This document shows, in pieces, positions 9,494-20,679 of a stretch of DNA of 64,000 bases; position 1 is the stretch's first letter, and each line of letters starts with the position of its first letter. The notes under the pieces are model-generated. The model was not told the DNA's origin, searched no databases, and saw nothing but the letters and a program-made list of their open reading frames with translations. A program made the translations under genes and the position numbers. The DNA comes from Costus lasius. Its lineage: Eukaryota; Streptophyta; Magnoliopsida; Zingiberales; Costaceae. The stretch covers positions 77,593,178 to 77,657,177 of the forward strand of contig CM050449.1 in assembly GCA_027563935.2 (NCBI GenBank). The letters are read 5' to 3'.

Positions 9494-11054
9494 TTCAACT
9501 TAAGATCAAGTTTTGATCTTACCAATGCCATGGATTGGATGGCGGCTTGGAATGAGAGAGAGCAAGCGAGATCTCCTCCAAAGAATACACACACCAAGTG
9601 ATGAAGGCTTCCAACTTGCGCAACTTTGTGCTAGCAAAATGCCAAGTTGTCCTTCTCGAGTGGTAGGGATGAAGATGATGCTTTTTCCGGTTCTCCTCTT
9701 GTCGTCCACTCCAAGCTTCTCTCGAGTCTCACCGAGCAAGAGCAAAACGCAAGGAGACAAGGGATGAATGAGCTCAAGCCGTTTTTGGCGTTTCAAGGAG
9801 CCATGCGCTCAATGACTTTCCAAATTTGGAAACTCCATTAAGCCATGCGTTCTCCTCTTCAAGCAAACCGCCCAAAACGCTTATGGATCGAACCATGGGT
9901 TCACCCATGTAAATCCGGTTCAATCCAAATTGGTCCAAACCAAAGCAATCGGTCTAGATCAACCAAACCCTAAGGTTTCCAATCCAACCGTTCATCTTAT
10001 GATGCTCTTGATCTCACCGATCTAGCATCAATACTCTCGATCGAAGCTTACCGATCTCAAGCCCTAATCAATCAAACATGATCAAGCTAGATCTCACTTA
10101 CAATCAGAGTCTATATCCCTTTAAACTGAACCCAAATAATTCAGTCCACACGATCTGACTCAAAGAAAGCCATATCACCAAATTGTGTGACCCTGAGGGT
10201 TTCCTTTAAACGTCGGTAACGATAACTTACGTCATCACGATCAGTGAGGGGTATCTAGCAACACATCACTGTCTCCCGATATAAAGGAAAGAGTCTTCCA
10301 AGACTCCACCCAAACCATAGCATAAGTGTGAATCAACTCACTTGGCATACATGATTCCTTTGCCACTGGATGTTCTTATTGGACAAGCATGTCAAGCCTG
10401 TAACTCCAATACGATGAGCATGATTAGATCAGATGAACATAGTCATCTGGGTATGGCCATACACTTCCTCAATCATCTCATATAGGGGGGCCCTCTAGAA
10501 CATCACACTCCTTAAACAAGGAGACGGCAATCCTTTATCTATCACAAGTGCCCTAACCTGACTCAAGCTCACCATCCAAGATAGTCTATAATCATTATGT
10601 TTCAAATGATATTGAACTACCTCAAAACAATGACAATCATCATTTAGAAACACAAGTGATCTCAAGTCAAAGGACATGTGCCACTTAGTGCTTACAAGGA
10701 TCATTCACATTGTGACAAGCAATGGAATATCCGAGTAGGGTCTGTCCAGTACATCCAATGTACTCATGAGTCTACATCTTATTCCATGCTCGAAGCATCC
10801 TATAAGATTAGCACTCATATTAGTCTCAATCATATCAAGGCTGTCTCATGTTCACCAAGATATCTCGACTAAGGACATAGAGCCTGTCAGCCTAGCTGAA
10901 CAGCTTTGAGACATTATTCAGAAGTACACTTATTACAGCAGACAAGATAACAACCTGAATAATAACCATGCCTTTTATAAACTTAAGAGTTTATTACATG
11001 ATACTTATACAATCCCAAGGCCTCAAACATTAGCCTTAAGGGCATACCCCAACA
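9382..11054 (-). repeat. 3' LTR of A3
   Basis: 1673 bp. On the minus strand it starts TGTTGGGGTATGCCC at 11054 and ends CCATCA at 9382. The U5 end carries a CCCCT/AGGGG hairpin (9390-9405) in the position where A1 and A5 have a different G/C hairpin. Confidence 0.93.
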
Positions 11055-11065
11055 ATCTCCCACTT
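11055..11065 (-). other. Polypurine tract of A3
   Basis: Complement of AAGTGGGAGAT next to the 3' LTR, identical to that of A1. Confidence 0.8.
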
Positions 11066-11074
11066 GCACTTAAT

Positions 11075-14000
11075 CTAATGGTTGAGAAATCTCAAACCCA
11101 TATTATTACAGTGCTTCTCATGCTTCTGCTGCGCCAGAGGCTTGGTAAGCGGGTCTGCCAGATTGTCATCTGTATGAACCTTGCAAATCTTGATCTCGCC
11201 ACGATCAATGATCTCCCGGATCAAGTGAAACCGTCTCTGTATGTGCTTGGACTTCTGGTGCGACCGCGGTTCCTTTGCTTGTGCGATGGCTCCAGTGTTA
11301 TCACAGAAGATAACCAAAGGATCTGCACTTGAAGGAACGACACCAAGTTCTCTCACGAACTTACGAATCCACACTGCCTCCTTGGATGCTTCCGAGGCTG
11401 CAACATACTCGGCTTCTGTTGTGGAATCAGCAACAGTTGACTGTTTGAAACTTTTCCACACCACTGCTCCACCATTCAAGCTAAAAACATAGCCTGATTG
11501 CGATCGGAAATCATCCTGGTCCGACTGGAACGAAGCGTCAGTATATCCCTCTATACTGAGTTCTTCCTGACCACCATATATCAAGAACATATCTTTGGTC
11601 CTCCGCAGATATTTTAAAATGTTCTTGACCGCAATCCAGTGCGCCAAACCTGGATTACTTTGGAATCGACTGGTTACGCTTAACCCGTAAGCGACGTCTG
11701 GGCGAGTACACAACATCGCATACATAATGGATCCAATAGCCGAAGCATAAGGCGTATTGTCCATTTCATCTTTCTCAGTCTGTGTTTGTGGACACTGACT
11801 CTTCGAAAGATTCAGACCATGTCTGACTGGAAGATATCCACGTTTAGAATTCTCTAAATGGAATCTCTCCAGGACTTTATCGATGTAAGTACTCTGGCAC
11901 AGCCCGAGAAGCCTCTTAGATCTATCCCGGTAGATCTTCACACCTAGTACATAGGCTGCTTCTCCTAAATCTTTCATCTGGAAACATTTTCCTAACCATG
12001 CCTTAACAGCATGCAGTTCAGGAATATCATTTCCAATGATTAAGATATCATCGACGTAGAGGATTAGGAATGTAATCACGCTCCCACTAAACCTCTTATA
12101 TACACACGGGTCATCCTCGTTCTTGATGAAACCAAACTCAGAGATAGATTCATCAAAACGAATGTTCCAGCTTCTTGATGCTTGTTTCAGTCCATAAATG
12201 GACTTCTTTAACTTGCATATTTTATGACGATCTGATGGATTAGTGAATCCCTCAGGTTGTGTCATATACACATCCTCATCCAGATTTCCATTAAGGAAAG
12301 CTGTTTTCACATCCATCTGCCAGATCTCATAGTCGTAATATGCTGCTATCGCGAAAAGAATCCGAATAGACTTAAACATGGCTACAGGAGAGAAAGTTTC
12401 ATCATAATCTATCCCGTAGATTTGTTTGAAACCTTTCGCAACTAGCCTGCCTTTATAGGTAACCACGTTACCATCCATGTCAATCTTCTTCTTGAAGATC
12501 CATTTACAGCCTATAGGGATTACTCCCGGAGGCGGATCAATCAAATCCCAGACTTGATTATCTGACATGGAGTCCATCTCGGCTCGCATAGCTTCAAGCC
12601 ATCTAGCTGACTCCGGTCCACTGACCGCATCCGCATAAGTGAGGGGTTCATCATTATCAATGATGTAGACTCCGTCATAGCGCTCAGGCTGACGACGGAT
12701 CCTACCCGATCTTCGCGGTTCCCGTGATATTTGAGCCTCAGGTTGCTCAATAACCTGATCTACCGGCTCAGGCTCATCCAACTGTGCTTGACTACTTTGT
12801 CCTTCCTCTGGATTCTCATCCAGCTTTATTTCTCTCCCACTAGCCTCTTGCAGAAGAAACTCCTTCTCAAGAAATATGGCCGTCCGAGCAACAAAAACCT
12901 TGTTCTCTTTGGGATCGTAGAAATAATAACCCTTAGTTTCCTTAGGGTAACCGACAAAGACACATTTCTCAGATCTGCTCTCTAGTTTCCCAGAGGCGAG
13001 CTTTTTGACATAAGCCTCGCAACCCCAGATCCTGATAAATGTCAAGCTAGGCTGTTTCCCATACCATAACTCATATGGCGTCTTTAAAACTGCCTTGGAT
13101 GGCACTCGGTTTAGTACCTTTGCAGCTGTTTCCAGTGCAAAACCCCAAAAGGAATATGGAAGAGTAGCCTGACTCATCATAGAATGAACCATATCAAGTA
13201 ACGTTCTATTTCTCCTCTCGGACACACCATTCCACTGCGGTGTTCCTGGCGGAGTGAGCTGTGAGATAATCCCACACTCCTTCAGATAGTCAGTAAACGT
13301 ATGACTCAGGTATTCACCACCTCGATCAGAACGAAGTGCCTTGATATTTCGGCCTAACTGATTTTGTACTTCATTTTTGAACTCTTTGAACTTGTCAAAA
13401 GATTCACTTTTATGTCTCATTAAATAGACATATCCATACCTACTGAAATCATCAGTAAAGGTAATGAAGTACTGATAGCCACCTCTGGCATGTTTACTGA
13501 AAGGCCCACACACATCACTGTGTATAAGGTCAAGTAAACCTGAAGTCCTTTGACCTTTGTTAAGAAAAGGAGACTTCGTCATTTTACCCATCAAACAAGC
13601 TTTGCATGTATCAATCTCCTCATAGGAGAATGATCCCAGCAGTCCATGTTCATGCAACCGCTTAATGCGCTTCTCGTTTATATGGCCTAAACGACTATGC
13701 CATAGCAAGGTGCTGTCATCAGCATACTTGGCTTTCTTATTATCAATGTTTTGTATAGAATTTTCCATGTCCAACATGTATAACCCATTGTTAATTGAAC
13801 CAGTTGCATACACAATATTATCATGAGATAAAACACACTTTGAAATCTTGCATTCAAAGGCAAATCCTTTCCTGACAAGAGCAGGAATAGAGATAATATT
13901 CTTGGTAATACTGGGTACAAAATAACAATTGTTCAATTCTAATACAATGCCAGATGGTAAAGAAATGAAATAGTCTCCTACAGCAACAGCAGCAACCCGT

Positions 14001-14959
14001 GCCCCGTTTCCAACTCGTAGGTCTACCTCATGCTGTCCCACCTGCCTTCTTCTCTTGAGTTCCTGCACATTTGAACAAATGTGAACTCCACATGCAGTGT
14101 CCAACACCCATGAAATAGAAGAAGAAGATAACATGACCTCAGTCACATATATACCTGAGCCAGAAGCGATGCTTCCCCTCTGATCTCCTTGGAGCGCTTT
14201 ACAGTCCTTTTTCCAGTGACCCAGCTGGCCACAGTGGAAACACCTGTTGTCCTTCGACCGCTTGACCTTCTGTTTCAGGGCCTTGCTGTAATTCTTGACA
14301 GGGGCCTTGCCCTTCTTCCCCTTCTTCTTGTTCCTTGAAGGAACCATCAAGACAGAGGTTGAAGGCTTACCCTTCAGAGTTTCCTCAGTAGTCAAGAGCA
14401 TATTCAACAGCTCTGCCGGCGTACAATCGATCTTGTTCATATTAAAATTAATAATGAACGCATCGAAAGAAGGCGGGAGAGACTGCAGAATAATATCCAC
14501 AGCAAGCTCCTGGTTGATGGTATGCCCCAGTTTCTCCAGAGCCTCCTTGTGCCCAATCATCTTGAGCACGTGAGCTCCCACTGGGCTCCCCTCAGCCAGT
14601 TTGCTCTGAAAGAAGAGCTTCGTCAGATTATAGCGCTCAGTCCTCGCCTGTGCAGCATACAGCATCTTGAGGTTCGCTATAATTTCTATAGCCGACATAT
14701 CCTCATGCTGACGCTGCAGCGGTGGCGTCATAGACGCTAGCATCAGGCAAGCGACATCAATGCTATCATTGACGTGCTTTTCGTAGGCATCCCGAACCGC
14801 CCTTGCGGCGTTCGGAGCGGGCTGCGGCGGTATCGCCGTCTCGAGGACATACAGTTTCCTCTCTGCCTTAAGAACAATCTTAAGGTGTCCGAACCAGTCA
14901 GAGAAGTTCGGCCCAGCAAACTTCTCCCTTTCCAGTAGGGATCGCACATTGAAGCTCAT
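11075..14959 (-). CDS. gag-pol: Complete gag-pol polyprotein of A3
   Basis: 1294 codons in one frame with no stop. Gag occupies roughly residues 1-230, with the zinc knuckle at C240, C243, H248, C253. The protease aspartate is D287 (LDTACG). Integrase has an HHCC-type zinc region around 405-460 (LWHSRLGH...CKAC) and catalytic D482, D545 and E581, the last two separated by 35 residues (DD35E). RT has YVDD at 968-971, and RNase H has D1141 (GYTDAS). The protein ends NMGLRFLNH, 20 bp before the LTR. Length and order match Angela-type copia polyproteins. Gag and Pol would come from one polyprotein cut by its own protease; no frameshift site separates them. This is the best candidate for a functional copia protein in the window. 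Confidence 0.95.
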   Translation of the reverse strand: MSFNVRSLLEREKFAGPNFSDWFGHLKIVLKAERKLYVLETAIPPQPAPNAARAVRDAYEKHVNDSIDVACLMLASMTPPLQRQHEDMSAIEIIANLKMLYAAQARTERYNLTKLFFQSKLAEGSPVGAHVLKMIGHKEALEKLGHTINQELAVDIILQSLPPSFDAFIINFNMNKIDCTPAELLNMLLTTEETLKGKPSTSVLMVPSRNKKKGKKGKAPVKNYSKALKQKVKRSKDNRCFHCGQLGHWKKDCKALQGDQRGSIASGSGIYVTEVMLSSSSISWVLDTACGVHICSNVQELKRRRQVGQHEVDLRVGNGARVAAVAVGDYFISLPSGIVLELNNCYFVPSITKNIISIPALVRKGFAFECKISKCVLSHDNIVYATGSINNGLYMLDMENSIQNIDNKKAKYADDSTLLWHSRLGHINEKRIKRLHEHGLLGSFSYEEIDTCKACLMGKMTKSPFLNKGQRTSGLLDLIHSDVCGPFSKHARGGYQYFITFTDDFSRYGYVYLMRHKSESFDKFKEFKNEVQNQLGRNIKALRSDRGGEYLSHTFTDYLKECGIISQLTPPGTPQWNGVSERRNRTLLDMVHSMMSQATLPYSFWGFALETAAKVLNRVPSKAVLKTPYELWYGKQPSLTFIRIWGCEAYVKKLASGKLESRSEKCVFVGYPKETKGYYFYDPKENKVFVARTAIFLEKEFLLQEASGREIKLDENPEEGQSSQAQLDEPEPVDQVIEQPEAQISREPRRSGRIRRQPERYDGVYIIDNDEPLTYADAVSGPESARWLEAMRAEMDSMSDNQVWDLIDPPPGVIPIGCKWIFKKKIDMDGNVVTYKGRLVAKGFKQIYGIDYDETFSPVAMFKSIRILFAIAAYYDYEIWQMDVKTAFLNGNLDEDVYMTQPEGFTNPSDRHKICKLKKSIYGLKQASRSWNIRFDESISEFGFIKNEDDPCVYKRFSGSVITFLILYVDDILIIGNDIPELHAVKAWLGKCFQMKDLGEAAYVLGVKIYRDRSKRLLGLCQSTYIDKVLERFHLENSKRGYLPVRHGLNLSKSQCPQTQTEKDEMDNTPYASAIGSIMYAMLCTRPDVAYGLSVTSRFQSNPGLAHWIAVKNILKYLRRTKDMFLIYGGQEELSIEGYTDASFQSDQDDFRSQSGYVFSLNGGAVVWKSFKQSTVADSTTEAEYVAASEASKEAVWIRKFVRELGVVPSSADPLVIFCDNTGAIAQAKEPRSHQKSKHIQRRFHLIREIIDRGEIKICKVHTDDNLADPLTKPLAQQKHEKHCNNMGLRFLNH

Positions 14960-15839
14960 GGTGTTCGTTGCTGCAGGAATCTACAACAAGCAAGAACAGC
15001 AAGGTCAGTATCAATGTTTCAGAATCAATCCAGGACTTAAGAAAGATTCTTTTCTCACTATTTTGTCTGACTGAAAAATCCAGTAAACAGTCCGAAAGAG
15101 TAAACACTCTTTTAGTGAGATGGGATCCAGATTTCATACTTGGTCTCCGCGTCCCGCTCAGGCGAGATAAGATGCACAGAGATGACAAGCACTAGTTTCT
15201 GGTAGGCTGTCCCAGCCAATCGCCAACCCGTGCGATTCCCCTTCATCTTGGCAATCCAGCAGACTGTGCCAACTGAGTTGGTACAACACAGTCTGTGATC
15301 CCAGAGATGGCTGCCTCCATGTGCTACCATATGCGCCACATATGTAGCCTACATGGTCAAGCTGACCCGACCTACTCCCTGGACCACCACGTGCTATGCT
15401 GAGCAACGAGAGGGGATAAATCCCAACTCTGTAACACGCAGGTGAAATCCAGCACCGTCTGAAGATAGATGGACGTGCCCACTGAGTGGGTTCAACACGG
15501 CTCCAACGATAATCAGAAAGGTGAGGTTTCGCGTCAGAAGGCTTACGAGCTTGATATATTAGCGTTGGATTTTAACGGTCTTTTATCTTCTTACTATCAG
15601 GCATGCCTATGGCTATAGCAGAAGATAAACATAAACATGCAATTCTAATTATTAGCAATAAGTAGAAAGCATGATCTTATGTGGTAAAAGCCCATGAACC
15701 CTAGTAAGACCTTAATGTTACTTAAGTCTTCACTTGAGCTTCATTGCATCTCATCTGGTCCAACCCAGTGCCCTAGCGCCAAGAGCACCTCAGGTGCACC
15801 ACCAGGTGAATGCCCCTCTTGGATGTGTGCCTTTGTACT

Positions 15840-15970
15840 CTTGTCTAATCAAAGTACATTTGATCTATCTAGACAAGGTTGACTCGCAGGTCAACTACAT
15901 TTCATAAATTAAAACAATGTGATTCGCAGATCACAAAAATTAACTTATAATTTACCAGGCACGCAGGCCC
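15840..15970 (-). promoter_or_regulatory. Triple CUGCGN stem-loop module and long hairpin in A3 leader
   Basis: Read on the minus strand: stem GGC/GCC with loop CTGCGT, TGTGAT/ATCACA with CTGCGA, GTTGAC/GTCAAC with CTGCGA, then CTTGTCTA/TAGACAAG enclosing ATCAAA/TTTGAT. The third stem is one pair longer than in A2, with both arms changed. Confidence 0.6.
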
Positions 15971-16580
15971 CAGCACAGCACACAATATGGGCAACCCACA
16001 TAAGACTAAATAAACAAGCATATGGTTCAATCAACATGTGATCCAATCATCTTGAAATTAAAAGTTTTGAAAACCCCATGGCATCAATTTTAATTTCCTT
16101 ATGAGCCCTACAACCTTACAATGGTCCATTGATAGGGATCCACTCAACCATCTAGTTAGATCCATTGCCCTTGCATGCACCGAGTCCTAACTGACCCGAG
16201 TTGACCTAATGGTCAACCATGCATGCGCCAAGGGCTGAACTACCCTCATGAGTTTTGGCAAGCGGGTGTGACCCCGGGCCCAACTCAAGTGTGTTCAGTA
16301 GTGTCTCAACCAGACCTCGCTACACCGCCCTAGATGCAGTCAACCTATAGCCACCTTGTGCTTGCGCATAGGTGCTATCAGGTTAACCCCATCTGAGCTG
16401 TCAGATGGTCTGATCAGACTTGGATCTAACCTAGTGGTGACTTCAACCCCATCAACCCATCTAAGGGTTTAATGTAGTGGCACCTTAGATCTAATCAAGC
16501 GCGCAAGATGTAAGTTTTAGAAAACTTTTAGAACGTGCGCAAATAAACAAACAACATGCTTGATAACCCTTAGATCTAAG

Positions 16581-16679
16581 GGGGTCCCCTTCAAGGGGGA
16601 GCGCATACTTTAGGGGGTCCCCTTCAAGGGGGAGCGCATACTTTAGGGGGTCCCCTTCAAGGGGGAGCGCAAACTACAT
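16581..16679. repeat. Three tandem 33-bp repeats in A3 leader
   Basis: Three direct copies, exactly 33 bp apart, each with GGGGTCCCCTTCAAGGGGG followed by AGCGCA. The unit resembles the U5 tip of the family A solo LTR at 17802, which carries GGGGTCCCCTTCAAAGGGGG near its end. They are therefore probably LTR-tip sequence duplicated inside the leader. Confidence 0.8.
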
Positions 16680-16694
16680 GTCAACATATGATAC

Positions 16695-16815
16695 AAGCGC
16701 AACCTTCATGCAACCATGATACAAGCGCAACCATCATGTAACCAAAGTAAGCGCAACCAACATGTAACCAAAGTAAGCGCAACCAACATGTAACCAAAGT
16801 AAGCGCAACCAACAT
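16695..16815. repeat. Tandem 26-28-bp repeats in A3 leader
   Basis: Five copies starting AAGCGCAACC at 16695, 16723, 16749, 16775 and 16801. The last three are almost identical. They lie 50-170 bp inside the primer site. Confidence 0.8.
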
Positions 16816-16862
16816 GGATCACAAAATCGTAAAGCAATCATATAGATCATATGGAGAGCCTA

Positions 16863-16874
16863 GCTCTGATACCA
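16863..16874 (-). other. Primer binding site of A3
   Basis: Complement of TGGTATCAGAGC, two bases from the 5' LTR; initiator-Met tRNA type. Confidence 0.9.
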
Positions 16875-16876
16875 AT

Positions 16877-17593
16877 TGATGGAACCCCTAATCTAAGGGG
16901 GGAAGAAACCCTAAACATGCGCATCAATGCCATGCATAGCGGAAAGAGGGCTTCAAGTAGATCGCATATGAACTATATGTTAACTTAATTCAACTTAAGA
17001 TCAAGTTTTGATCTTACCAATGCCATGGATTGGATGGCGGCTTGGAATGAGAGAGAGCAAGCGAGATCTCCTCCAAAGAATACACACACCAAGTGATGAA
17101 GGCTTCCAACTTGCGCAACTTTGTGCTAGCAAAATGCCAAGTTGTCCTTCTCGAGTGGTAGGGATGAAGATGATGCTTTTTCCGGTTCTCCTCTTGTCGT
17201 CCACTCCAAGCTTCTCTCGAGTCTCACCGAGCAAGAGCAAAACGCAAGGAGACAAGGGATGAATGAGCTCAAGCCGTTTTGGCGTTTCAAGGAGCCATGC
17301 GCTCAATGACTTTCCAAATTTGGAAACTCCATTAAGCCATGCGTTCTCCTCTTCAAGCAAACCGCCCAAAACGCTTATGGATCGAACCATGGGTTCACCC
17401 ATGTAAATCCGGTTCAATCCAAATTGGTCCAAACCAAAGCAATCGGTCTAGATCAACCAAACCCTAAGGTTTCCAATCCAACCGTTCATCTTATGATGCT
17501 CTTGATCTCACCGATCTAGCATCAATACTCTCGATCGAAGCTTACCGATCTCAAGCCCTAATCAATCAAACATGATCAAGCTAGATCTCACTT
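16877..17593 (-). repeat. 5' LTR of A3, partial at gap
   Basis: 717 bp identical to the matching part of the 3' LTR except for one base in a T run. About 950 bp, including the U3 start, are lost in the run of Ns. Confidence 0.92.
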
Positions 17594-17693
17594 NNNNNNN
17601 NNNNNNNNNNNNNNNNNNNNNNNNNNNNNNNNNNNNNNNNNNNNNNNNNNNNNNNNNNNNNNNNNNNNNNNNNNNNNNNNNNNNNNNNNNNNN
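17594..17693. other. Assembly gap, 100 Ns
   Basis: Exactly 100 unknown bases, a conventional placeholder, so the true length is unknown. Left of it is the A3 LTR; right of it is an unrelated family B fragment. The right end of A3, the target-site copy and the rest of A2 are missing here. Confidence 0.97.
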
Positions 17694-17801
17694 TCTATGA
17701 TGAGTCCATGCAAACTCTACCTACCTCAATCTAGGGACATGCACTTGAAAAAGGCTTCTCTAATACTTGAATGATGTCCATCTAAGAGTGTCACTCAAAG
17801 A
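17694..17801 (+). pseudogene. B1 integrase fragment (copia family B)
   Basis: 108 bp that translate, with a stop and substitutions, to a stretch like the family B integrase end (SMMS..., then KKASLILE). It stops at the solo LTR and resumes at 19529. Upstream parts of B1 are hidden by the gap. Confidence 0.75.
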
Positions 17802-19528
17802 TGAAGGGTTTTAGAGGGGTCCCCTTCAAAGGGGGAGCGAACCCTATAGAATAGCGCAAGTGGTCTTCTTTGTTTTAGCAGCTGATTAGGGGTTTAAATC
17901 TTGATCGCATGCTATACTTTCATATGATCAACTTTAAACAACATAAGAAAAGATTCGTTACCATGGCCATGGGAAGGAGGCGGCTTGGAAGGCAAGAGCA
18001 AGATAGATCTTGCTCCACAAGTGACGCACACAACGAGGGATGACTTCTTCTTGTTGATCTTTGTGCTAGCAATGATCTTCAAGAGTCCTTGCCGAAGGGA
18101 AGGGAATAGGTTGATATGCTCCTTTGGCCGAAGCTCTCCCTTGTCGTTCACCCTTCTTCCACTCCGAGATGGCAAGCAGGAGCACGTCAATGGACAAGCT
18201 GAGCAAAAGCGTATAGGCGATAACCATCAAAAATGGCGTTACATGACTTCCCAAAATGGGAAAGTCATGAAGCCATGTACCAACGCCAAAACGCCTTCCT
18301 TCAATGAACCATGCGGTTCACATAGTGAACCGGTCATTCTTTGGTTCAATTCGATTTGGCTCCATAGACCAAAATCAAACCAAGCCAAGCCAATACACTG
18401 GTCCTAGACTCCCTCTATGACCTATGGCTCAAGGTCCTAACCGTTCATCTCCTGATGCTCTTGATACTCACGATCAAGCATCTCCTCTCTCGATTGAAGC
18501 TTACCGATCTCAAGCCTAAATCAATCAAACATGATCTAGACCTAGATCTCACTTACAATCAGAGTTTAAATCCCTTTAACTGAACCCAACTAATTCAGTC
18601 CCACACGATCTGACTTAATGTAAGTCATATCATCAATTTTGTGCGACCCTGAGGGTTTCCTTTAAATGTCGGGTAACAATAACTTTCGATTATCACGACC
18701 AGTGAGGGGTATCTAGCAACACATTCACTGGTCTCCCGATATAAAGGAAAGAGTCTTCCAAGACTACTCCCAACCACAGCACAAGTGTGAATCAACAATC
18801 ACAAGGCATGCATATGTCCATTGCCACTGGATGTTCTCCTATTGGACAAGCGGGGGTCAAGCTTTGTAACTCCAATACTATGAGTATGATTAGATCAGAC
18901 GAGCATAGTCATCTGGGTATGGCCCATTACACTTTCTCAATCATCTCATATTGGGGGGCCCCTTTAGAACATCACACTCCTTGAACAAGGAGACGGCAAT
19001 CCTATATCTATCACTAGTGCCCTAACCTGACTCATGATCATTATCCAAGATAGTCTATGATCATTATGTTTCAAATGATATTGAACTACCTCAAAACAAT
19101 GACAATCCTCATTTAGTCACTCAAGTGATCTCAAGTCAGAGGACATGTGCCACTTAGTGCATTCAAGGATTATTCACATTGTGACAAGCAATATGAATAT
19201 CCTAGTAGGGTCTGTCCAGTACATCCAATTGTACCCATGAGTCTACATCTTATTCCATGCTCCGAAGCATCCTATAAGATTAGAACACATATTAGTCTCA
19301 ATCATATCAAGGCTGTCTCATATTCACCAAGATATCTCGACTAAGGACATATAGCCTGTCAGCCTAGCTGAACAGCTTTGAGACATTATTCAGTAGTACA
19401 CTTATTACTGCAGACAAGGTAACAACCTGAATAATAACCATGCCCTTTATAAACATAAGAGTTTATTACATGATACTCGTTACAATCCCAAAGGCCTCAA
19501 ACATTAGCCTTAAGGGCATACCCCAACA
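17802..19528 (-). repeat. Family A solo LTR in B1
   Basis: 1727-bp complete LTR on the minus strand with TG...CA ends and no internal region. Flanks are AAAGA (17797-17801) and AACGA (19529-19533), a 5-bp target duplication with one mismatch. Diverged from the A1/A3/A5 LTRs by many small changes, so older. The lone LTR is expected from LTR-LTR recombination. Confidence 0.88.
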
Positions 19529-20679
19529 AACGATTCCATACGAGGTATGGAATGGGAGACGCCCTAATCTCACTTTTATCAGGAATCTAGGATGTGAGGC
19601 TTATGTCAAACGTCAGGATTCTAGCAAGCTAGAAACCTAGATCTGATAAGTGTATGTTTGTGGGGGTACCTAAGGAGACTAAGGGTTACTACTTCTATAT
19701 TCCCACCGAGAACAAAGTTTTTTGTTGCTCGGGGTACGGTCTTTCTAGAGAAAGAATTTCTCATGAAAGAAGTTAGTGGGAGGAAGTTTGACTTGGACGA
19801 GGTCCAAGTGCAACCACAAGACATAGAGATGGGAACCTGAGCCACCTGCACCGGTTGCTAGGCAGCCTGAGGCTCAGACACAGGCCCCCTCATGTATGTC
19901 TGGGAGGTTTCGTCGTGCACCTGAGAGGTATGGGTCGCTGCCGACCCAACACGACGGGATCTTCATCATGGAGGATGAACCCAGGACTTATGATAAGGTG
20001 GTCAGTGGACCAGACTCAGAGAGATGGCTTGAGGCCATGCGATCCGAGATGGATTCCATGTCGGCTAATCAAGTCTGGGATTTGGTTGAGCTGCCTGATG
20101 GGGTAAAACCCATAGGGTGTAAATGGGTCTTCAAGAGGAAGACAGACATGGATGGCAAAATAGTTACCTATAAGGGTAGACTAGTGGCTAAAGGATTTAA
20201 GCAAGTCCACGGGGTGGACTATGATGAAACCTTCTCGCCAGTTGCCATGATCAAATCCATTCGGATTCTGCTTGCTATAGCTGCATATCAGTACTATGAG
20301 ATATGGCAGATGGATGTGAAGACAGTGTTCCTTAACGGGAAGCTAACTAAGGATGTGTATATGACACAACCTAATGACTTCATCCATCCTGCAGATACTA
20401 GTAAAGTCTGCAGGCTAAAGAAATCCATTTATGGATTAAAGCAAGCATCTCGAAGTTAGAATCTTCAGTTTGATGAAGCTGTGAGAGATTATAGCTTTAT
20501 CAAAAGTGAAGATGACGCCTGTGTATACAGAAAATTCAGTGGGAGCTTGGTGACTTTTCTGGTCATGTATGTCGATGACATACTGCTCGTCCGAAACGAC
20601 ATCCCTAGTCTTCAAGCTGTGAAGACATGGTTAGGGAAGTGTTTCGAGATGAAGGACTTAGGGGAGGCCGCCTATATTC
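19529..20679 (+). pseudogene. B1 pol fragment: integrase end and reverse transcriptase
   Basis: Continues the family B pol after the solo LTR: YEVWNGRRPN, then the linker and RT ([37 protein letters not shown] at about 20570). It has one-base insertions near 19630 and 19725, another shift near 19830, and an in-frame TAG at 20457-20459. It ends at the LTR of A4 in the middle of RT. Confidence 0.88.

Larger units (their letters stand above)
14960..16862 (-). other. Leader of A3 with conserved folds and extra tandem repeats
   Basis: About 1.9 kb, longer than in A2 and A5 because of two tandem-repeat blocks next to the primer site. The gag-proximal hairpins lie at 15153-15166, 15269-15281 and 15478-15490. 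The CTGCGN stem-loops lie at 15878-15895, 15918-15935 and 15957-15970, the long hairpin at 15840-15877, and the palindrome at 16408-16419. No plausible gene. Confidence 0.8.
9382..17593 (-). mobile_element. Copia element A3, coding-intact, 5' LTR cut by assembly gap
   Basis: Family A element read on the minus strand and inserted into A2 pol. It has a full 3' LTR, polypurine tract, uninterrupted 1294-codon gag-pol, leader with the conserved folds, primer site and the first-seen 717 bp of the 5' LTR. In those 717 bp I saw only one single-base length difference (a T run) from the 3' LTR, so the insertion is recent. Everything needed for autonomous transposition that can be checked is present; the missing part of the 5' LTR holds its promoter. 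Confidence 0.93.

Noticed and set aside
16695..16815. Regular short repeats resembling a CRISPR array
   Set aside because: Repeats are directly adjacent with no unique spacers, in a plant retrotransposon leader; no cas genes.
17985..18407. 140-codon ORF in the family A solo LTR
   Set aside because: Not open in other family A LTRs at the same place; no motif.
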